A DNA stretch of 64,000 nt from Escherichia sp. E1V33 (GTDB lineage: Bacteria > Pseudomonadota > Gammaproteobacteria > Enterobacterales > Enterobacteriaceae), in NCBI RefSeq assembly GCF_004211955.1, contig NZ_RHJI01000001.1:1-64000 (forward strand), read 5' to 3'. The notes under the pieces are model-generated. The model ran no database searches. It was not told the origin of the DNA and worked only from the letters and a program-made list of their open reading frames with translations. The position numbers were made by a program, and so were the translations under genes. Below are positions 16,696 to 26,962 of this stretch, piece after piece (the stretch's first letter is position 1; each line of letters opens with the position of its first letter).

Positions 16696-18738
16696 ATGAC
16701 GAATCCGTTACTGACTCCCTTTGAATTACCTCCGTTTTCTAAAATTCTCCCGGAACATGTCGTTCCAGCCGTGACTAAGGCGCTGAACGACTGCCGCGAA
16801 AATGTGGAGCGCGTAGTAGCGCAAGGGGCACCGTACACCTGGGAAAATCTCTGCCAGCCGCTGGCGGAAGTGGATGATGTGCTGGGGCGTATTTTCTCTC
16901 CGGTCAGCCACCTGAACTCGGTGAAAAATAGCCCGGAACTGCGTGAAGCGTACGAACAAACTCTGCCGCTGCTGTCGGAATACAGCACCTGGGTAGGGCA
17001 ACATGAAGGGCTGTATAAAGCATACCGCGACCTGCGCGATGGCGATCATTACGCCACGCTGAACACGGCGCAGAAAAAAGCGGTTGATAACGCACTGCGC
17101 GACTTCGAACTCTCTGGCATCGGTCTGCCGAAAGAGAAACAGCAGCGCTACGGCGAGATTGCTACCCGTCTTTCCGAGCTGGGCAACCAGTACAGCAACA
17201 ACGTCCTTGATGCGACGATGGGCTGGACCAAACTCGTCACCGACGAAGCGGAGCTGGCGGGGATGCCAGAAAGCGCGCTGGCTGCGGCAAAAGCCCAGGC
17301 CGAAGCGAAAGAGCTGGAAGGCTACCTGTTGACGCTGGATATCCCAAGCTACCTGCCGGTAATGACCTACTGCGACAACCAGGCCTTGCGTGAAGAGATG
17401 TATCGCGCTTATAGCACTCGCGCTTCAGATCAAGGTCCAAACGCCGGTAAATGGGATAACAGCAAGGTGATGGAAGAGATCCTCGCTCTGCGTCACGAAC
17501 TGGCGCAACTGCTGGGCTTTGAAAACTACGCGTTTAAATCACTGGCTACCAAAATGGCGGAAAACCCGCAGCAGGTGCTTGATTTCTTAACCGATCTGGC
17601 AAAACGCGCGCGTCCGCAGGGCGAAAAAGAGCTGGCACAACTGCGCGCCTTCGCCAAAGCCGAATTTGGCGTGGATGAGTTGCAGCCGTGGGATATCGCT
17701 TACTACAGCGAAAAACAAAAACAGCACCTCTACAGCATCAGTGACGAACAGCTGCGTCCGTACTTCCCGGAAAACAAAGCAGTTAACGGCCTGTTTGAAG
17801 TGGTGAAACGTATTTACGGCATCACCGCCAAAGAGCGTAAAGATGTTGATGTCTGGCATCCGGATGTACGTTTCTTCGAACTGTATGACGAGAACAACGA
17901 GCTGCGCGGCAGCTTCTACCTCGACCTGTATGCCCGTGAAAACAAACGCGGCGGGGCGTGGATGGATGACTGCGTAGGCCAGATGCGTAAAGCCGACGGT
18001 TCTCTGCAAAAACCGGTCGCGTATCTGACCTGTAACTTCAACCGCCCGGTAAATGGTAAACCGGCGCTGTTTACCCATGACGAAGTGATCACCCTGTTCC
18101 ACGAGTTCGGTCACGGCCTGCATCATATGCTGACCCGCATTGAAACCGCCGGTGTGTCTGGTATCAGCGGGGTGCCGTGGGATGCAGTCGAACTGCCGAG
18201 TCAGTTTATGGAAAACTGGTGCTGGGAGCCTGAGGCGCTGGCGTTTATCTCCGGTCACTATGAAACCGGCGAACCGCTGCCGAAAGAGTTGCTGGATAAA
18301 ATGCTGGCGGCGAAGAACTACCAGGCGGCGCTGTTTATTCTGCGTCAGCTGGAGTTCGGTCTGTTCGATTTCCGCCTCCATGCAGAGTTCCGCCCGGATC
18401 AGGGGGCGAAAATCCTCGAAACTCTGGCAGAAATCAAGAAACTGGTTGCTGTGGTGCCTTCTCCGTCCTGGGGCCGCTTCCCGCATGCCTTTAGCCACAT
18501 TTTTGCCGGTGGTTATGCCGCAGGTTACTACAGCTACCTGTGGGCCGATGTGCTGGCGGCAGATGCCTTCTCGCGCTTTGAGGAAGAGGGCATTTTCAAC
18601 CGTGAAACCGGGCAGTCATTCCTCGACAACATTCTGAGCCGTGGCGGTTCAGAAGAGCCGATGGATCTGTTCAAACGCTTCCGTGGCCGTGAACCGCAGC
18701 TGGATGCGATGCTGGAGCATTACGGCATTAAGGGCTGA
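16696..18738 (+). CDS. prlC: Oligopeptidase A (PrlC, M3 metallopeptidase)
   Basis: Cytoplasmic zinc peptidase that breaks down short peptides, including cleaved signal peptides. 680 residues from ATG 16696; 13 upstream codons are open, but the K-12 start MTNPLLTPF is preferred. The zinc motif HEFGH is at residues 469-473, with the third ligand Glu downstream in the ENWCWE segment. The protein looks essentially identical to K-12 OpdA. rsmJ starts 8 bp after its stop codon, so the two form an operon. Confidence 0.98.
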   Translation: MTNPLLTPFELPPFSKILPEHVVPAVTKALNDCRENVERVVAQGAPYTWENLCQPLAEVDDVLGRIFSPVSHLNSVKNSPELREAYEQTLPLLSEYSTWVGQHEGLYKAYRDLRDGDHYATLNTAQKKAVDNALRDFELSGIGLPKEKQQRYGEIATRLSELGNQYSNNVLDATMGWTKLVTDEAELAGMPESALAAAKAQAEAKELEGYLLTLDIPSYLPVMTYCDNQALREEMYRAYSTRASDQGPNAGKWDNSKVMEEILALRHELAQLLGFENYAFKSLATKMAENPQQVLDFLTDLAKRARPQGEKELAQLRAFAKAEFGVDELQPWDIAYYSEKQKQHLYSISDEQLRPYFPENKAVNGLFEVVKRIYGITAKERKDVDVWHPDVRFFELYDENNELRGSFYLDLYARENKRGGAWMDDCVGQMRKADGSLQKPVAYLTCNFNRPVNGKPALFTHDEVITLFHEFGHGLHHMLTRIETAGVSGISGVPWDAVELPSQFMENWCWEPEALAFISGHYETGEPLPKELLDKMLAAKNYQAALFILRQLEFGLFDFRLHAEFRPDQGAKILETLAEIKKLVAVVPSPSWGRFPHAFSHIFAGGYAAGYYSYLWADVLAADAFSRFEEEGIFNRETGQSFLDNILSRGGSEEPMDLFKRFRGREPQLDAMLEHYGIKG

Positions 18739-18745
18739 TCATTCA

Positions 18746-19498
18746 GTGAAAATCTGCTTAATTGATGAAACAGGCGCCGGAGACGGCGCCTTATCTGTTC
18801 TTGCTGCCCGCTGGGGGCTGGAGCACGATGAAGATAACCTGATGGCGCTGGTGTTAACGCCGGAGCATCTGGAACTGCGTAAGCGCGATGAGCCGAAGCT
18901 TGGCGGCATTTACGTTGATTTTGTTGGCGGAGCGATGGCGCACCGACGCAAATTCGGCGGCGGACGCGGTGAGGCGGTGGCGAAAGCGGTGGGCATTAAA
19001 GGCGATTATTTGCCGGACGTGGTGGACGCTACCGCTGGACTGGGGCGCGATGCCTTTGTGCTGGCTTCGGTCGGCTGCCGGGTGCGGATGCTGGAGCGTA
19101 ATCCAGTGGTTGCCGCATTGCTCGACGACGGCCTGGCGCGTGGTTATGCGGATGCGGAAATCGGCGGCTGGTTGCAGGAGCGTTTGCAGTTAATTCACGC
19201 CTCCAGCCTGACGGCGCTGACCGATATTACCCCGCGCCCGCAGGTGGTCTATCTCGACCCGATGTTCCCGCATAAGCAGAAAAGCGCGCTGGTGAAAAAA
19301 GAGATGCGCGTGTTTCAGTCGCTGGTGGGGCCGGATCTCGACGCTGATGGATTGCTGGAGCCTGCGCGGCTGCTGGCGAGCAAACGCGTGGTGGTGAAAC
19401 GCCCGGACTACGCGCCGCCGCTGGCGAATGTCGCCACGCCAAACGCGGTTGTCACCAAAGGGCATCGCTTTGATATTTATGCCGGAACGCCGATGTAA
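18746..19498 (+). CDS. rsmJ: 16S rRNA (guanine1516-N2)-methyltransferase RsmJ
   Basis: 250 residues from a GTG start at 18746 (MKICLIDE when initiated with Met); the frame continues upstream into prlC without support. SAM motif [15 protein letters not shown] lies at about residues 95-110 and the catalytic DPMFPHK around 172-178. It methylates G1516 of 16S rRNA. Second gene after prlC, only 7 bp downstream. Confidence 0.96.
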   Translation: MKICLIDETGAGDGALSVLAARWGLEHDEDNLMALVLTPEHLELRKRDEPKLGGIYVDFVGGAMAHRRKFGGGRGEAVAKAVGIKGDYLPDVVDATAGLGRDAFVLASVGCRVRMLERNPVVAALLDDGLARGYADAEIGGWLQERLQLIHASSLTALTDITPRPQVVYLDPMFPHKQKSALVKKEMRVFQSLVGPDLDADGLLEPARLLASKRVVVKRPDYAPPLANVATPNAVVTKGHRFDIYAGTPM

Positions 19499-19551
19499 GC
19501 GTGAAATTGGGTACCTGGTTGCCGACTGATGACAAAGTTCCAAAAGTACCC

Positions 19552-19605
19552 GGACAGTCCCCTCGCCCCTTTGGGGAGAGGGTTAGGGTGAGGGGAACAG
19601 GTTTG
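19552..19605. repeat. GC-rich palindromic repeat, same family as the array upstream of nikA
   Basis: CCCCTCGCCCCTTTGGGGAG continues into AGGGTTAGGGTGAGGGG, making nested hairpins. Read on the minus strand it matches the first ~50 bases of the element at 59074-59124, including CTGTTCCCC... and ...GGACTGTCCG. Such elements are scattered through enterobacterial genomes (possibly the boxC class; class name not certain). It lies between rsmJ and the convergent dtpB and may act as a terminator for both. Confidence 0.7.
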
Positions 19606-19688
19606 CACCGGAGTGAACCATGCCCCTCACTCCAACGCTCTTCCTGAAGGGCGAGCGTGAAATAACGATTCGTTTGTTGCAACAAAGA

Positions 19689-21158
19689 TTAATGGATTTC
19701 CGGCGTCTCAATCATTCGTTTTAGCCACGGCACCATCAACAGCATTACTACAGCAACGGCCAGCGTGACCAGACCAATCTTACCAAACACGTTGGTATAG
19801 ACGGGCAACGTCTCAAGCGGATCGGTAATGTTGTCTGGCACCGCGGTAAATGTTGCCACATAGCCACCCAGCAAGAACGCGGCAGCCTGCGTCAGGAACC
19901 ACATCCCGAGAATAAAGCCCATCAAATGTTGTGGCACCAGAGCGGCAACCATTGCCAGGCCCAGGGCGCTAATAAACAGTTCACCTAAGCTCTGAAATAA
20001 GTACACCAACACGATAAACCACGGCGATGTCAGCCCCTGAGCATCCGCAAACCACATTCCCGCAGCGGCGGCTGTCAAAAAGCCCAGCGAGCACATAAAC
20101 ATACCGAGGGTAAATTTCATCGGCATGGAGAGGTCTTTGCCTTTATTCCCCAGATGGGTGTAGATACCTGCCAGTACTGGGCTGGCGAGCACCACCCAGA
20201 ACGGGTTAAGCGCCTGGAAGCTCACCGGGTTGATGGAAAAACCGAGAATTTCATGATGCACGTTGTTGATAGCAAAGAAGTTCAGCGACGTTGGCATCTG
20301 GGCGTAGAGGATGTAAAACACCACCGCTTCAAGCATCAGCACAAAGGCGACAAACATCTTATTGCGCCCGGTTTTATCCAGCTTGAATGCCTGGCGGAAG
20401 AAGATAATGGTCACGACGATAGAGAGAGCAATCAGTACCAGATTGGCGACTTCCACGTTGTGCATCAGCCATGCGCAGACGAAAATCATCACCACACTGC
20501 CAAACAGCACGTACAACAATTTGCTGAAGCTCATCGGTCGGAAATCTGGTTCAGAACCAATGTATTTCACCATTCCACGACAGGCGATGTAAACCAGTAG
20601 CGCGACAATTAATCCTGCCCCGCATAAGTTATAGGTGACGGAATAGCCAAATCTGTCAGCGATAACTGGTGCTAGCGATAGCGCAATCAGCGAGCCGATA
20701 TTGATCGACATATAGAACAGGGTGAAGGCGCCGTCGAGACGTGGATCTTTCGGTGGATAGCACTTCGAAAGCAGGCTTGCCGGGTTGGCTTTAAACAGGC
20801 CGTTGCCGACGGCGATTGTTCCCAGCGCGATGAAGATCAGGTCTGGCTTGAGTAGCGACATCCCGGTCATGAAGTAGCCTATTGCCAGAACAATTGCCCC
20901 AAGGACAATGGTGCGTTTAGTCCCTAACAGATGGTCGCCAACATAACCACCGATCGAGATAAGGCCATAGACCAGCGCAGCGAAGGCACCAAAGGTGACA
21001 AAGGCCTGCTCTTGTGAGAAACCGAGCTGTTTAACGAAGAAAACGGCCAGGACGCCTTGTACGCCGTAGTAACCGAATCGCTCCCATAGTTCGACAAAAA
21101 AGATCATGAAGAATGGGCGAGGTTGTTGCAGCATCCCCGTGGGTGTTGTTGTATTCAT
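19689..21158 (-). CDS. dtpB: Di-/tripeptide:proton symporter DtpB
   Basis: Proton-coupled oligopeptide transporter of the inner membrane, taking up di- and tripeptides. 489 residues, as in K-12, with 14 predicted hydrophobic segments. The POT signatures are present: the ExxERFxYYG motif ([15 protein letters not shown]) near residue 21 and the second motif [13 protein letters not shown] near residue 145. The gene stands alone between rsmJ (convergent) and uspA. Confidence 0.97.
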   Translation of the reverse strand: MNTTTPTGMLQQPRPFFMIFFVELWERFGYYGVQGVLAVFFVKQLGFSQEQAFVTFGAFAALVYGLISIGGYVGDHLLGTKRTIVLGAIVLAIGYFMTGMSLLKPDLIFIALGTIAVGNGLFKANPASLLSKCYPPKDPRLDGAFTLFYMSINIGSLIALSLAPVIADRFGYSVTYNLCGAGLIVALLVYIACRGMVKYIGSEPDFRPMSFSKLLYVLFGSVVMIFVCAWLMHNVEVANLVLIALSIVVTIIFFRQAFKLDKTGRNKMFVAFVLMLEAVVFYILYAQMPTSLNFFAINNVHHEILGFSINPVSFQALNPFWVVLASPVLAGIYTHLGNKGKDLSMPMKFTLGMFMCSLGFLTAAAAGMWFADAQGLTSPWFIVLVYLFQSLGELFISALGLAMVAALVPQHLMGFILGMWFLTQAAAFLLGGYVATFTAVPDNITDPLETLPVYTNVFGKIGLVTLAVAVVMLLMVPWLKRMIETPEIH

Positions 21159-21447
21159 AATTTTGAGCCTTTCAATACCATCATGAAAAGTATGAACGCG
21201 TAAGTGATTGCGCGCGAAAGAGTTTACACATGTCTAAAATTCTTAATATTGATGCAATGAATGAATTAATGCACTATCTCAGCAAAAAATAACCAGACAA
21301 TCATGCTGTTTGTTTGAATTATGATGGCGTTAAATGCTGTTTTTGGCGGGGTAAATTTGAATTATTCGATGCGTAGTTGAAGTTTCTGACCGCAGATGAA
21401 TACCGGCTTGATTGAGCGCTCTTGTGTTTGTAACCGGGGTACAACAC
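21159..21447. other. Spacer between dtpB and the uspA terminator
   Basis: 289 bp holding the dtpB leader and promoter. The stretch is AT-rich near dtpB. No RNA gene or repeat was recognised. Confidence 0.4.
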
Positions 21448-21479
21448 AAAAAGCAGAACGCCCGCATCAGCGGACGTTC
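21448..21479 (-). terminator. Terminator of uspA
   Basis: GAACGTCCGC-TGAT-GCGGGCGTTC on the minus strand (one mismatch) followed by TGCTTTTTG, 21 bp past the uspA stop. Confidence 0.85.
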
Positions 21480-21500
21480 AGGAGCAAGTGGGGGAGATGA

Positions 21501-21935
21501 TTATTCTTCTTCGTCGCGCAGCGGAACAATCAGCATATCAACGTGAACGGTGTTGATCAGCTGACGTGCGGAAGACATCAGTTTGCTCCAGAAGTCCTGG
21601 TGGTGACCACAAACAACCAGGTCCATATCGTATTTCTTGATCGCATCAACCAGAACCTGACCCAAATCGCCGCTGCCGCTAAGGGTTTCAGTGATTGGGT
21701 ATCCTGCGTTGGTGGAGAGTTCGGTCAATGCATGGTGAGTCTCTTCGGAAATGCGTTTTTGCATGTCACCCAGATTTACATCAATAAGTCCGGTGTATAG
21801 GTCAGAGTAGTTTACATCTACGTGGATCAGAGAAACTTTCGCATTGTAGGGGCGAGCCATAGAGACTGCTTTCTCTACCAGAACTTTGCTTTCCGGGGAG
21901 AGATCGACCGCGATGAGAATGTGTTTATAAGCCAT
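21501..21935 (-). CDS. uspA: Universal stress protein A
   Basis: 144 residues, matching K-12 UspA. Cytoplasmic dimer with the alpha/beta Usp fold, starting [20 protein letters not shown]. It accumulates under growth arrest and many stresses. The C-terminal [12 protein letters not shown] strand and tail are intact; UspA itself lacks the nucleotide-binding loop of MJ0577-type members. It is divergent from uspB. Confidence 0.98.
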
Positions 21936-22325
21936 AGTGTTACTCCTTCCATAAAGTTGTCGATGACTGGCCAGCTAGCGTTTCTTGTGCCGTTACGTCA
22001 CCCGCGTCCTACGAACTACGTGCGCGGGGCTAACCCAGCCGTAAAGATTCAGTGAAAAGACCACCCTTACCTTATAGCGACCTGGATGATCCGTCAATCC
22101 GCCTTGCTTACCAATCAGATAATCAAATTTTCTACATGAATGTATTGATAGTGGTTAACCTTATGGAAAAAAAACAACCTAATCTCCTACACTATCTATA
22201 GAGCCGCTCGGATGTTCGTCATCACAAAAGCGGTTTCTCCAGGACCTGGTGTTAACTGATTGGCAGCGTATCGGGAGCGGTAGCCCCGGAGGGGAACTCC
22301 GCGGGCAGGTCGCCGGGGAGGGGGT
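21936..22325. promoter_or_regulatory. uspA / uspB divergent promoter region
   Basis: 390 bp without a gene. The uspA side is AT-rich with a clear GGAGTAAC-type ribosome site. The uspB side becomes GC-rich (22260-22325) with GGGGAGGGGG just before the uspB ATG. In K-12 uspB depends on sigma-S and uspA on sigma-70 with several stress inputs; no site was fixed here. Confidence 0.45.
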
Positions 22326-22661
22326 ATGATAAGCACCGTCGCATTATTTTGGGCTTTATGTGTCGTTTGCATTGTTAACATGGCGCGCTATTTCTCATCA
22401 CTACGCGCGTTGTTAGTGGTACTGCGTAATTGCGATCCATTGCTCTATCAATATGTTGATGGAGGGGGCTTTTTTACCTCACATGGCCAACCCAACAAAC
22501 AGGTGCGTCTCGTTTGGTATATCTATGCCCAACGTTATCGCGATCATCACGATGATGAGTTTATCCGTCGCTGTGAGCGCGTGCGTCGTCAGTTTATTCT
22601 GACCAGCGCATTGTGTGGCCTGGTGGTGGTAAGCCTGATTGCGTTGATGATTTGGCATTAA
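22326..22661 (+). CDS. uspB: Universal stress membrane protein UspB
   Basis: 111 residues with one hydrophobic helix at each end (residues 4-25 and 90-110), starting [15 protein letters not shown] and ending in SLIALMIWH. In K-12 it is a sigma-S-dependent stationary-phase protein whose loss causes ethanol sensitivity. Ends close to the convergent pitA. Confidence 0.96.
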
Positions 22662-22681
22662 GCTCCACGGTAATAACGCAT

Positions 22682-22718
22682 AAAAAAAGCGGGCCAGTAA
22701 ACTGACCCGCTCGTTTTT
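22682..22718. terminator. Bidirectional terminator between uspB and pitA
   Basis: AGCGGGCCAGT pairs with ACTGACCCGCT (one mismatch), with seven A before and GTTTTT after, between two converging genes. Confidence 0.9.
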
Positions 22719-22728
22719 ATGCGTGCGA

Positions 22729-24228
22729 TTACAGGAACTGCAAGGAGAGCCAGTACAGCCCACCGGAAAGCAGTACCGCGGCTGGAAGGGTAAACACCCA
22801 GGCCATCAGAATGCTGGTCACGGTTTTACGCTGTAAGCCGCCGCCGTCAACCACCATCGTCCCCGCTACGGAAGAGGAGAGTACGTGAGTGGTGGAAACC
22901 GGCATCCCGGTATAACTCGCCAGGCCGATGGACACTGCCGCCGTCATCTGAGCAGACATCCCCTGAGCGTAGGTCATGCCTTTCTTACCGATTTTCTCAC
23001 CGATAGTGGTCGCCACACGACGCCAACCAATCATCGTACCGATACCTAACGCCAGCGCGACCGCCATGATGATCCACACCGGAGCATACTCGATGGTACT
23101 TAGCATATCGGACTTCAGTTTCTTCAACAGACGCTGATCGTCAGCATTTACGCCAGGCAATTTCACCACTTTGTCGATGGTGTCAGAAACGCACAGCATA
23201 ATGCGGCGCATCTGGCTACGTTGGTCAAGCGACAGCTTGTCGTAGCTTTCCACATCGGCAGTCAGCATGCCTTTCAGGCGGTTGAGTGCGTTAATGGTAT
23301 TTGACGGATGGCAGTGGAACTCCGCAGGTTGTGTTGCACCTGCTTCCGGAGCCGGCACTAACTGATCAGCACCGGTCGCCTGTTTAAGCAGCGCAGGATG
23401 CTGCTCAAAGTAAGCTTCCACATTGTTGATGGCATCACGGGTACGGGTGATTTCGTAGCCAGTGGCATTCATATTCACCACGAAGCCCGCTGGTGCGACG
23501 CCAATCAGCACCAACATAACCAGACCAATGCCTTTCTGACCATCGTTCGCGCCGTGAGAGAACGCCACGCCGATAGCGGAAAGGATCAGCGCGATACGCG
23601 TCCAGAACGGCGGCTTTTTCTTACCGTCTTTCTTTTCACGCTCCGCTGGGGTCAGGTGGATACGGGCGCGTTTCTTGGTGCCGCTCCAGTAGCGACGCAG
23701 CAAGAAAATCAGACCGCCAGCAAACACCAGGCCGACAATAGGGGAAACGATCAGAGATGCGAAAATACTTAATACTTTCGGGATATTGAGTGCATCCACC
23801 ACTGACGTACCGGTCATCAACGCATTGGTTAAACCAATACCGATGATCGCGCCAATCAGCGTATGGGAGCTGGATGCAGGTAAACCAAAGTACCAGGTAC
23901 CCAGGTTCCAGATAATCGCTGCCAGCAACATAGAGAACACCATGGCAAGACCATGGGACGATCCCATATTAAGCAGCAGGTCCGTCGGCAGCATATGCAC
24001 AATGGCATAGGCAACACTAAGACCACCCAGCAAAACACCCAGGAAGTTGAACACTGCCGCCATAACCACAGCGAGCTGAGAACGCATCGCGCGGGTATAG
24101 ATGACAGTTGCCACGGCGTTGGCTGTGTCATGGAAACCATTGATGGCTTCGTAGAACAGCACAAAAGCCAGTGCAAGCAATAATAACAGCCCGGTATGCA
24201 AATCCAGGCCAGCAAACAAATGTAGCAT
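22729..24228 (-). CDS. pitA: Low-affinity phosphate/metal-phosphate transporter PitA
   Basis: 499 residues, inner membrane. Two duplicated PHO4 halves: the first has [20 protein letters not shown] near the start, the second the matching motif near [16 protein letters not shown], separated by a long hydrophilic loop (about residues 195-400). Imports phosphate as metal-phosphate with protons and also admits zinc and related ions. Stands alone; divergent from yhiN. Confidence 0.97.
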   Translation of the reverse strand: MLHLFAGLDLHTGLLLLLALAFVLFYEAINGFHDTANAVATVIYTRAMRSQLAVVMAAVFNFLGVLLGGLSVAYAIVHMLPTDLLLNMGSSHGLAMVFSMLLAAIIWNLGTWYFGLPASSSHTLIGAIIGIGLTNALMTGTSVVDALNIPKVLSIFASLIVSPIVGLVFAGGLIFLLRRYWSGTKKRARIHLTPAEREKKDGKKKPPFWTRIALILSAIGVAFSHGANDGQKGIGLVMLVLIGVAPAGFVVNMNATGYEITRTRDAINNVEAYFEQHPALLKQATGADQLVPAPEAGATQPAEFHCHPSNTINALNRLKGMLTADVESYDKLSLDQRSQMRRIMLCVSDTIDKVVKLPGVNADDQRLLKKLKSDMLSTIEYAPVWIIMAVALALGIGTMIGWRRVATTIGEKIGKKGMTYAQGMSAQMTAAVSIGLASYTGMPVSTTHVLSSSVAGTMVVDGGGLQRKTVTSILMAWVFTLPAAVLLSGGLYWLSLQFL

Positions 24229-24458
24229 AGGACGTTACGCCATTTTGAGGACATGAACGCGGCGCATTATCAGTGACTTTCGCGGCGCGGGCAAAGTGAA
24301 ATATAGATTTTTTTGATTTGCCTCCTGTATGAATTTCGCGCAAAAAATAATTATCTTATATAATTCAGATAAATACTTCCCCTAAGTAATATTGACGCTG
24401 GTGCGGCCACTGAGGAATCTTTACAATTCACGCCCATTTTTTCTAAGAGGAGCGCAAC

Positions 24459-25652
24459 GTGGAAAGGTTTGATGCCATTATTATAGGCGCTGGTGCGGCG
24501 GGTATGTTCTGTTCTGCGCTGGCAGGTCAGGCAGGACGCCGGGTTCTGCTGATCGATAATGGTAAAAAACCAGGGCGCAAAATCCTCATGTCTGGCGGTG
24601 GGCGCTGCAACTTTACCAACCTTTATGTCGAACCAGGTGCCTATCTGAGCCAAAATCCACATTTTTGTAAGTCTGCACTCGCGCGTTTTACCCAGTGGGA
24701 TTTCATTGATCTGGTCAATAAACACGGCATCGGCTGGCACGAGAAAACGTTAGGGCAACTCTTCTGTGATGACTCCGCTCAGCAGATTGTCGACATGCTG
24801 GTGGCTGAGTGTGAGAAGGGCAATGTGACATTCCGACTTCGCAGTGAAGTATTGAGTGTCAGTCGTGGTGAAGATGGATTCATCATTGAACTAAACGGTG
24901 CCAGCGTGGCGGCAGATAAATTAGTTATCGCCAGCGGTGGGCTTTCGATGCCTGGTCTTGGTGCCTCGCCATTGGGTTATAAAATTGCCGAGCAATTTGG
25001 TCTTAAGGTATTGCCGACCCGTGCCGGGCTGGTGCCATTTACCTTACATAAGCCATTACTCGAACAACTACACGTTCTGGCAGGCGTTTCGGTGCCATCC
25101 GTTATCACGGCGGAAAACGGCAAAGTCTTTCGTGAAAATCTTCTCTTTACCCACCGTGGCCTTTCCGGTCCGGCAGTGCTACAAATTTCCAGTTACTGGC
25201 AACCCGGTGAGTTTGTAACAGTTAACTTATTGCCCGATATCGATGTCGATGCGTTTCTCAATGAGCAACGCCAGGCGCATCCGAATCAAAGCCTGAAAAA
25301 TACGCTGGCGATTCATCTGCCAAAACGTCTGGTAGAGTGCCTGCAACAGTTGGGGCAAATCCCGGATGTGGCTTTAAAGCAGTTGAATGTTCGTCAGCAG
25401 CAGGCGCTTATCCCCACGCTCACCGAATGGCGTGTACAGCCAAATGGTACGGAAGGTTACCGTACCGCTGAAGTTACCCTTGGCGGTGTGGATACTAACG
25501 AACTCTCATCACGGACAATGGAAGCACGTAAAGTGCCGGGTTTGTACTTTATTGGTGAAGTCATGGATGTGACTGGCTGGCTTGGTGGCTATAACTTCCA
25601 GTGGGCCTGGTCGAGTGCCTGGGCCTGTGCGCAGGATTTGGTAGCAAAATAA
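24459..25652 (+). CDS. yhiN: FAD-dependent oxidoreductase of the YhiN/HI0933 family
   Basis: 397 residues with the N-terminal dinucleotide-binding motif IIIGAGAAGMFCSAL (residues 7-21) and MSGGGRCNFTN near 44, both typical of the flavoprotein family; the C-terminal FIGEVMDVTGWLGGYNFQWA is the second FAD contact. Biological substrate unknown. K-12 YhiN is 400 residues by memory; here the last codons differ and the stop falls inside a 21-bp direct repeat that bounds the adhesin island, so the 3' end seems to have been rebuilt by the insertion. Confidence 0.95.
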   Translation: MERFDAIIIGAGAAGMFCSALAGQAGRRVLLIDNGKKPGRKILMSGGGRCNFTNLYVEPGAYLSQNPHFCKSALARFTQWDFIDLVNKHGIGWHEKTLGQLFCDDSAQQIVDMLVAECEKGNVTFRLRSEVLSVSRGEDGFIIELNGASVAADKLVIASGGLSMPGLGASPLGYKIAEQFGLKVLPTRAGLVPFTLHKPLLEQLHVLAGVSVPSVITAENGKVFRENLLFTHRGLSGPAVLQISSYWQPGEFVTVNLLPDIDVDAFLNEQRQAHPNQSLKNTLAIHLPKRLVECLQQLGQIPDVALKQLNVRQQQALIPTLTEWRVQPNGTEGYRTAEVTLGGVDTNELSSRTMEARKVPGLYFIGEVMDVTGWLGGYNFQWAWSSAWACAQDLVAK

Positions 25653-25661
25653 GCCTTGTGG
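25641..25661 (+). repeat. Left 21-bp direct repeat bounding the adhesin island
   Basis: Begins GTAGCAAAATAAGCC and ends TTGTGG; an identical copy is at 40284-40304. It covers the last three codons and stop of yhiN. The bases on either side differ between the copies, so the identity is exactly 21 bp. Confidence 0.85.
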
Positions 25662-25666
25662 TATAG

Positions 25667-25698
25667 GGCTATGGCGTCGTGAAGTGCCTGCCATAGCC
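25667..25698. repeat. Inverted repeat between yhiN and the secretion operon
   Basis: GGCTATGGC (25667-25675) and GCCATAGCC (25690-25698) form a 9-bp stem between two converging genes. No U-run on either side. Confidence 0.45.
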
Positions 25699-25771
25699 GC
25701 TCAACGTGGTTTACCCACGGTGTAGCATCAATATGGCAGTCAGCCTGCGAACGTGCTTTTTGTCATGATGT

Positions 25772-26962
25772 TTAACGCTCTCGTAACGCTTCTCTGGCCC
25801 GATTGAACGGTTTGATTAAATAGTCGACGATGGTTTTTTCGCCGGTTTTGATGTCTACCGTGGCGATCATCCCCGGCACGATGGAAAAGCGTCGTCCCAA
25901 CTTGTTTTGCAGGTAATCCTGGTGGGTGCGGATAAACACGCGGTAGTAGAAGATTTCTGGTTTTACTTCATCCTGGATGGTGTCGGGTGAGATGGTTTCC
26001 ACTACCCCTTCAAGACCACCGTAGATGGCGTAATCCCAGGCGGTGATTTTGACCAGTGCTCTCTGTCCGGGGTGAATAAAGGCGATATCGCGCGGTGAGA
26101 GGCGCGTTTCAATCAGCAGGCGATCGTCGACGGGGACAATTTCCATCATCTCACCGTTGGGGGGAATGACGCCGCCAATGGTGGTGACTTTGATGTTTTT
26201 GACGATGCCACGCATGGGAGAGCGCACGGTGAGGCGGGTGACGGAATCCTCACGGCCTTTAATAATTGCTGAGAGCATTTCCACTTCGGCATTCGCTTTC
26301 GATAAGGCTTCGCGTGCCTGAACGTAATATTGCGCGCGCAAGTCAGTGATTTTTAATCCTAAATCGCTTTTTTGTCGTTGCAGGCGTAGCACTTCAACAT
26401 GGCTGGCGGCACCGCTTTTTTGTAGCCGCTGGGTGATTTGCAACTCTTTATTGACCGAAACCAGGGCTTCCCGCAGTTCGGCTTCGGTGTCTGCCAGTTG
26501 CGCACGGCGGCTTTTATACAGGCGAGTTTCAGAGGCGAGCAGTTCTGGCCAGTTGTTGAGCGAGGCCGGGAAAGTGAGCGGTAAATCGTTCACTTCAGCG
26601 GTCAAACGCGCACTGGAAGCCAGAGAGGCACGATATTTTGCTGCGCTTTCTCCGACATTTGATTGTGAGCGAGTCGGATCGAGGCGAGCCACGACTTGAT
26701 TCGCCTCTACCCGGTCGCCTTCACGGACGGTGAGCTCTGCCAGAATACCGCCATCCAGCGATTGCAAAATTTGCTCGCGGGAGCTGGGGATCACTTTTCC
26801 ATTGCCGGTGGAGACTTCATCGACTTTACCAAACCAGGCCCAGACGCCAAGGATGGCAAACAACAGCGTGCAGAGAAAAATAATCCGGCTGGCCCCGGAA
26901 AACTCGCGCTCGCGGCGGATATCCAGATCTTCCATTGCAGTATCATGCGGACTGGTTTTCAT
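25772..26962 (-). CDS. Type I secretion adaptor (HlyD/LapC family)
   Basis: 396 residues. A cytoplasmic lead of about 25 residues, one membrane helix (IIFLCTLLFAILGVWAWF), then a periplasmic adaptor: the first lipoyl half (SLDGGILAELTVREGDRVEANQ), a coiled-coil arm at about residues 110-230, and the second lipoyl/barrel part (VRSPMRGIVKNIKV). It bridges the ABC exporter and the outer-membrane factor. AAGGAGTGGAAGA stands right before its ATG; it overlaps the end of the ABC gene by 20 bp, so the genes are translationally linked. Equivalent to bapD of Salmonella by position. Confidence 0.93.
   Translation of the reverse strand: MKTSPHDTAMEDLDIRREREFSGASRIIFLCTLLFAILGVWAWFGKVDEVSTGNGKVIPSSREQILQSLDGGILAELTVREGDRVEANQVVARLDPTRSQSNVGESAAKYRASLASSARLTAEVNDLPLTFPASLNNWPELLASETRLYKSRRAQLADTEAELREALVSVNKELQITQRLQKSGAASHVEVLRLQRQKSDLGLKITDLRAQYYVQAREALSKANAEVEMLSAIIKGREDSVTRLTVRSPMRGIVKNIKVTTIGGVIPPNGEMMEIVPVDDRLLIETRLSPRDIAFIHPGQRALVKITAWDYAIYGGLEGVVETISPDTIQDEVKPEIFYYRVFIRTHQDYLQNKLGRRFSIVPGMIATVDIKTGEKTIVDYLIKPFNRAREALRER

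Noticed and set aside
17587-18498. 303-codon open frame opposite prlC
   Set aside because: Antisense shadow of a highly conserved gene; no ribosome site or family features.
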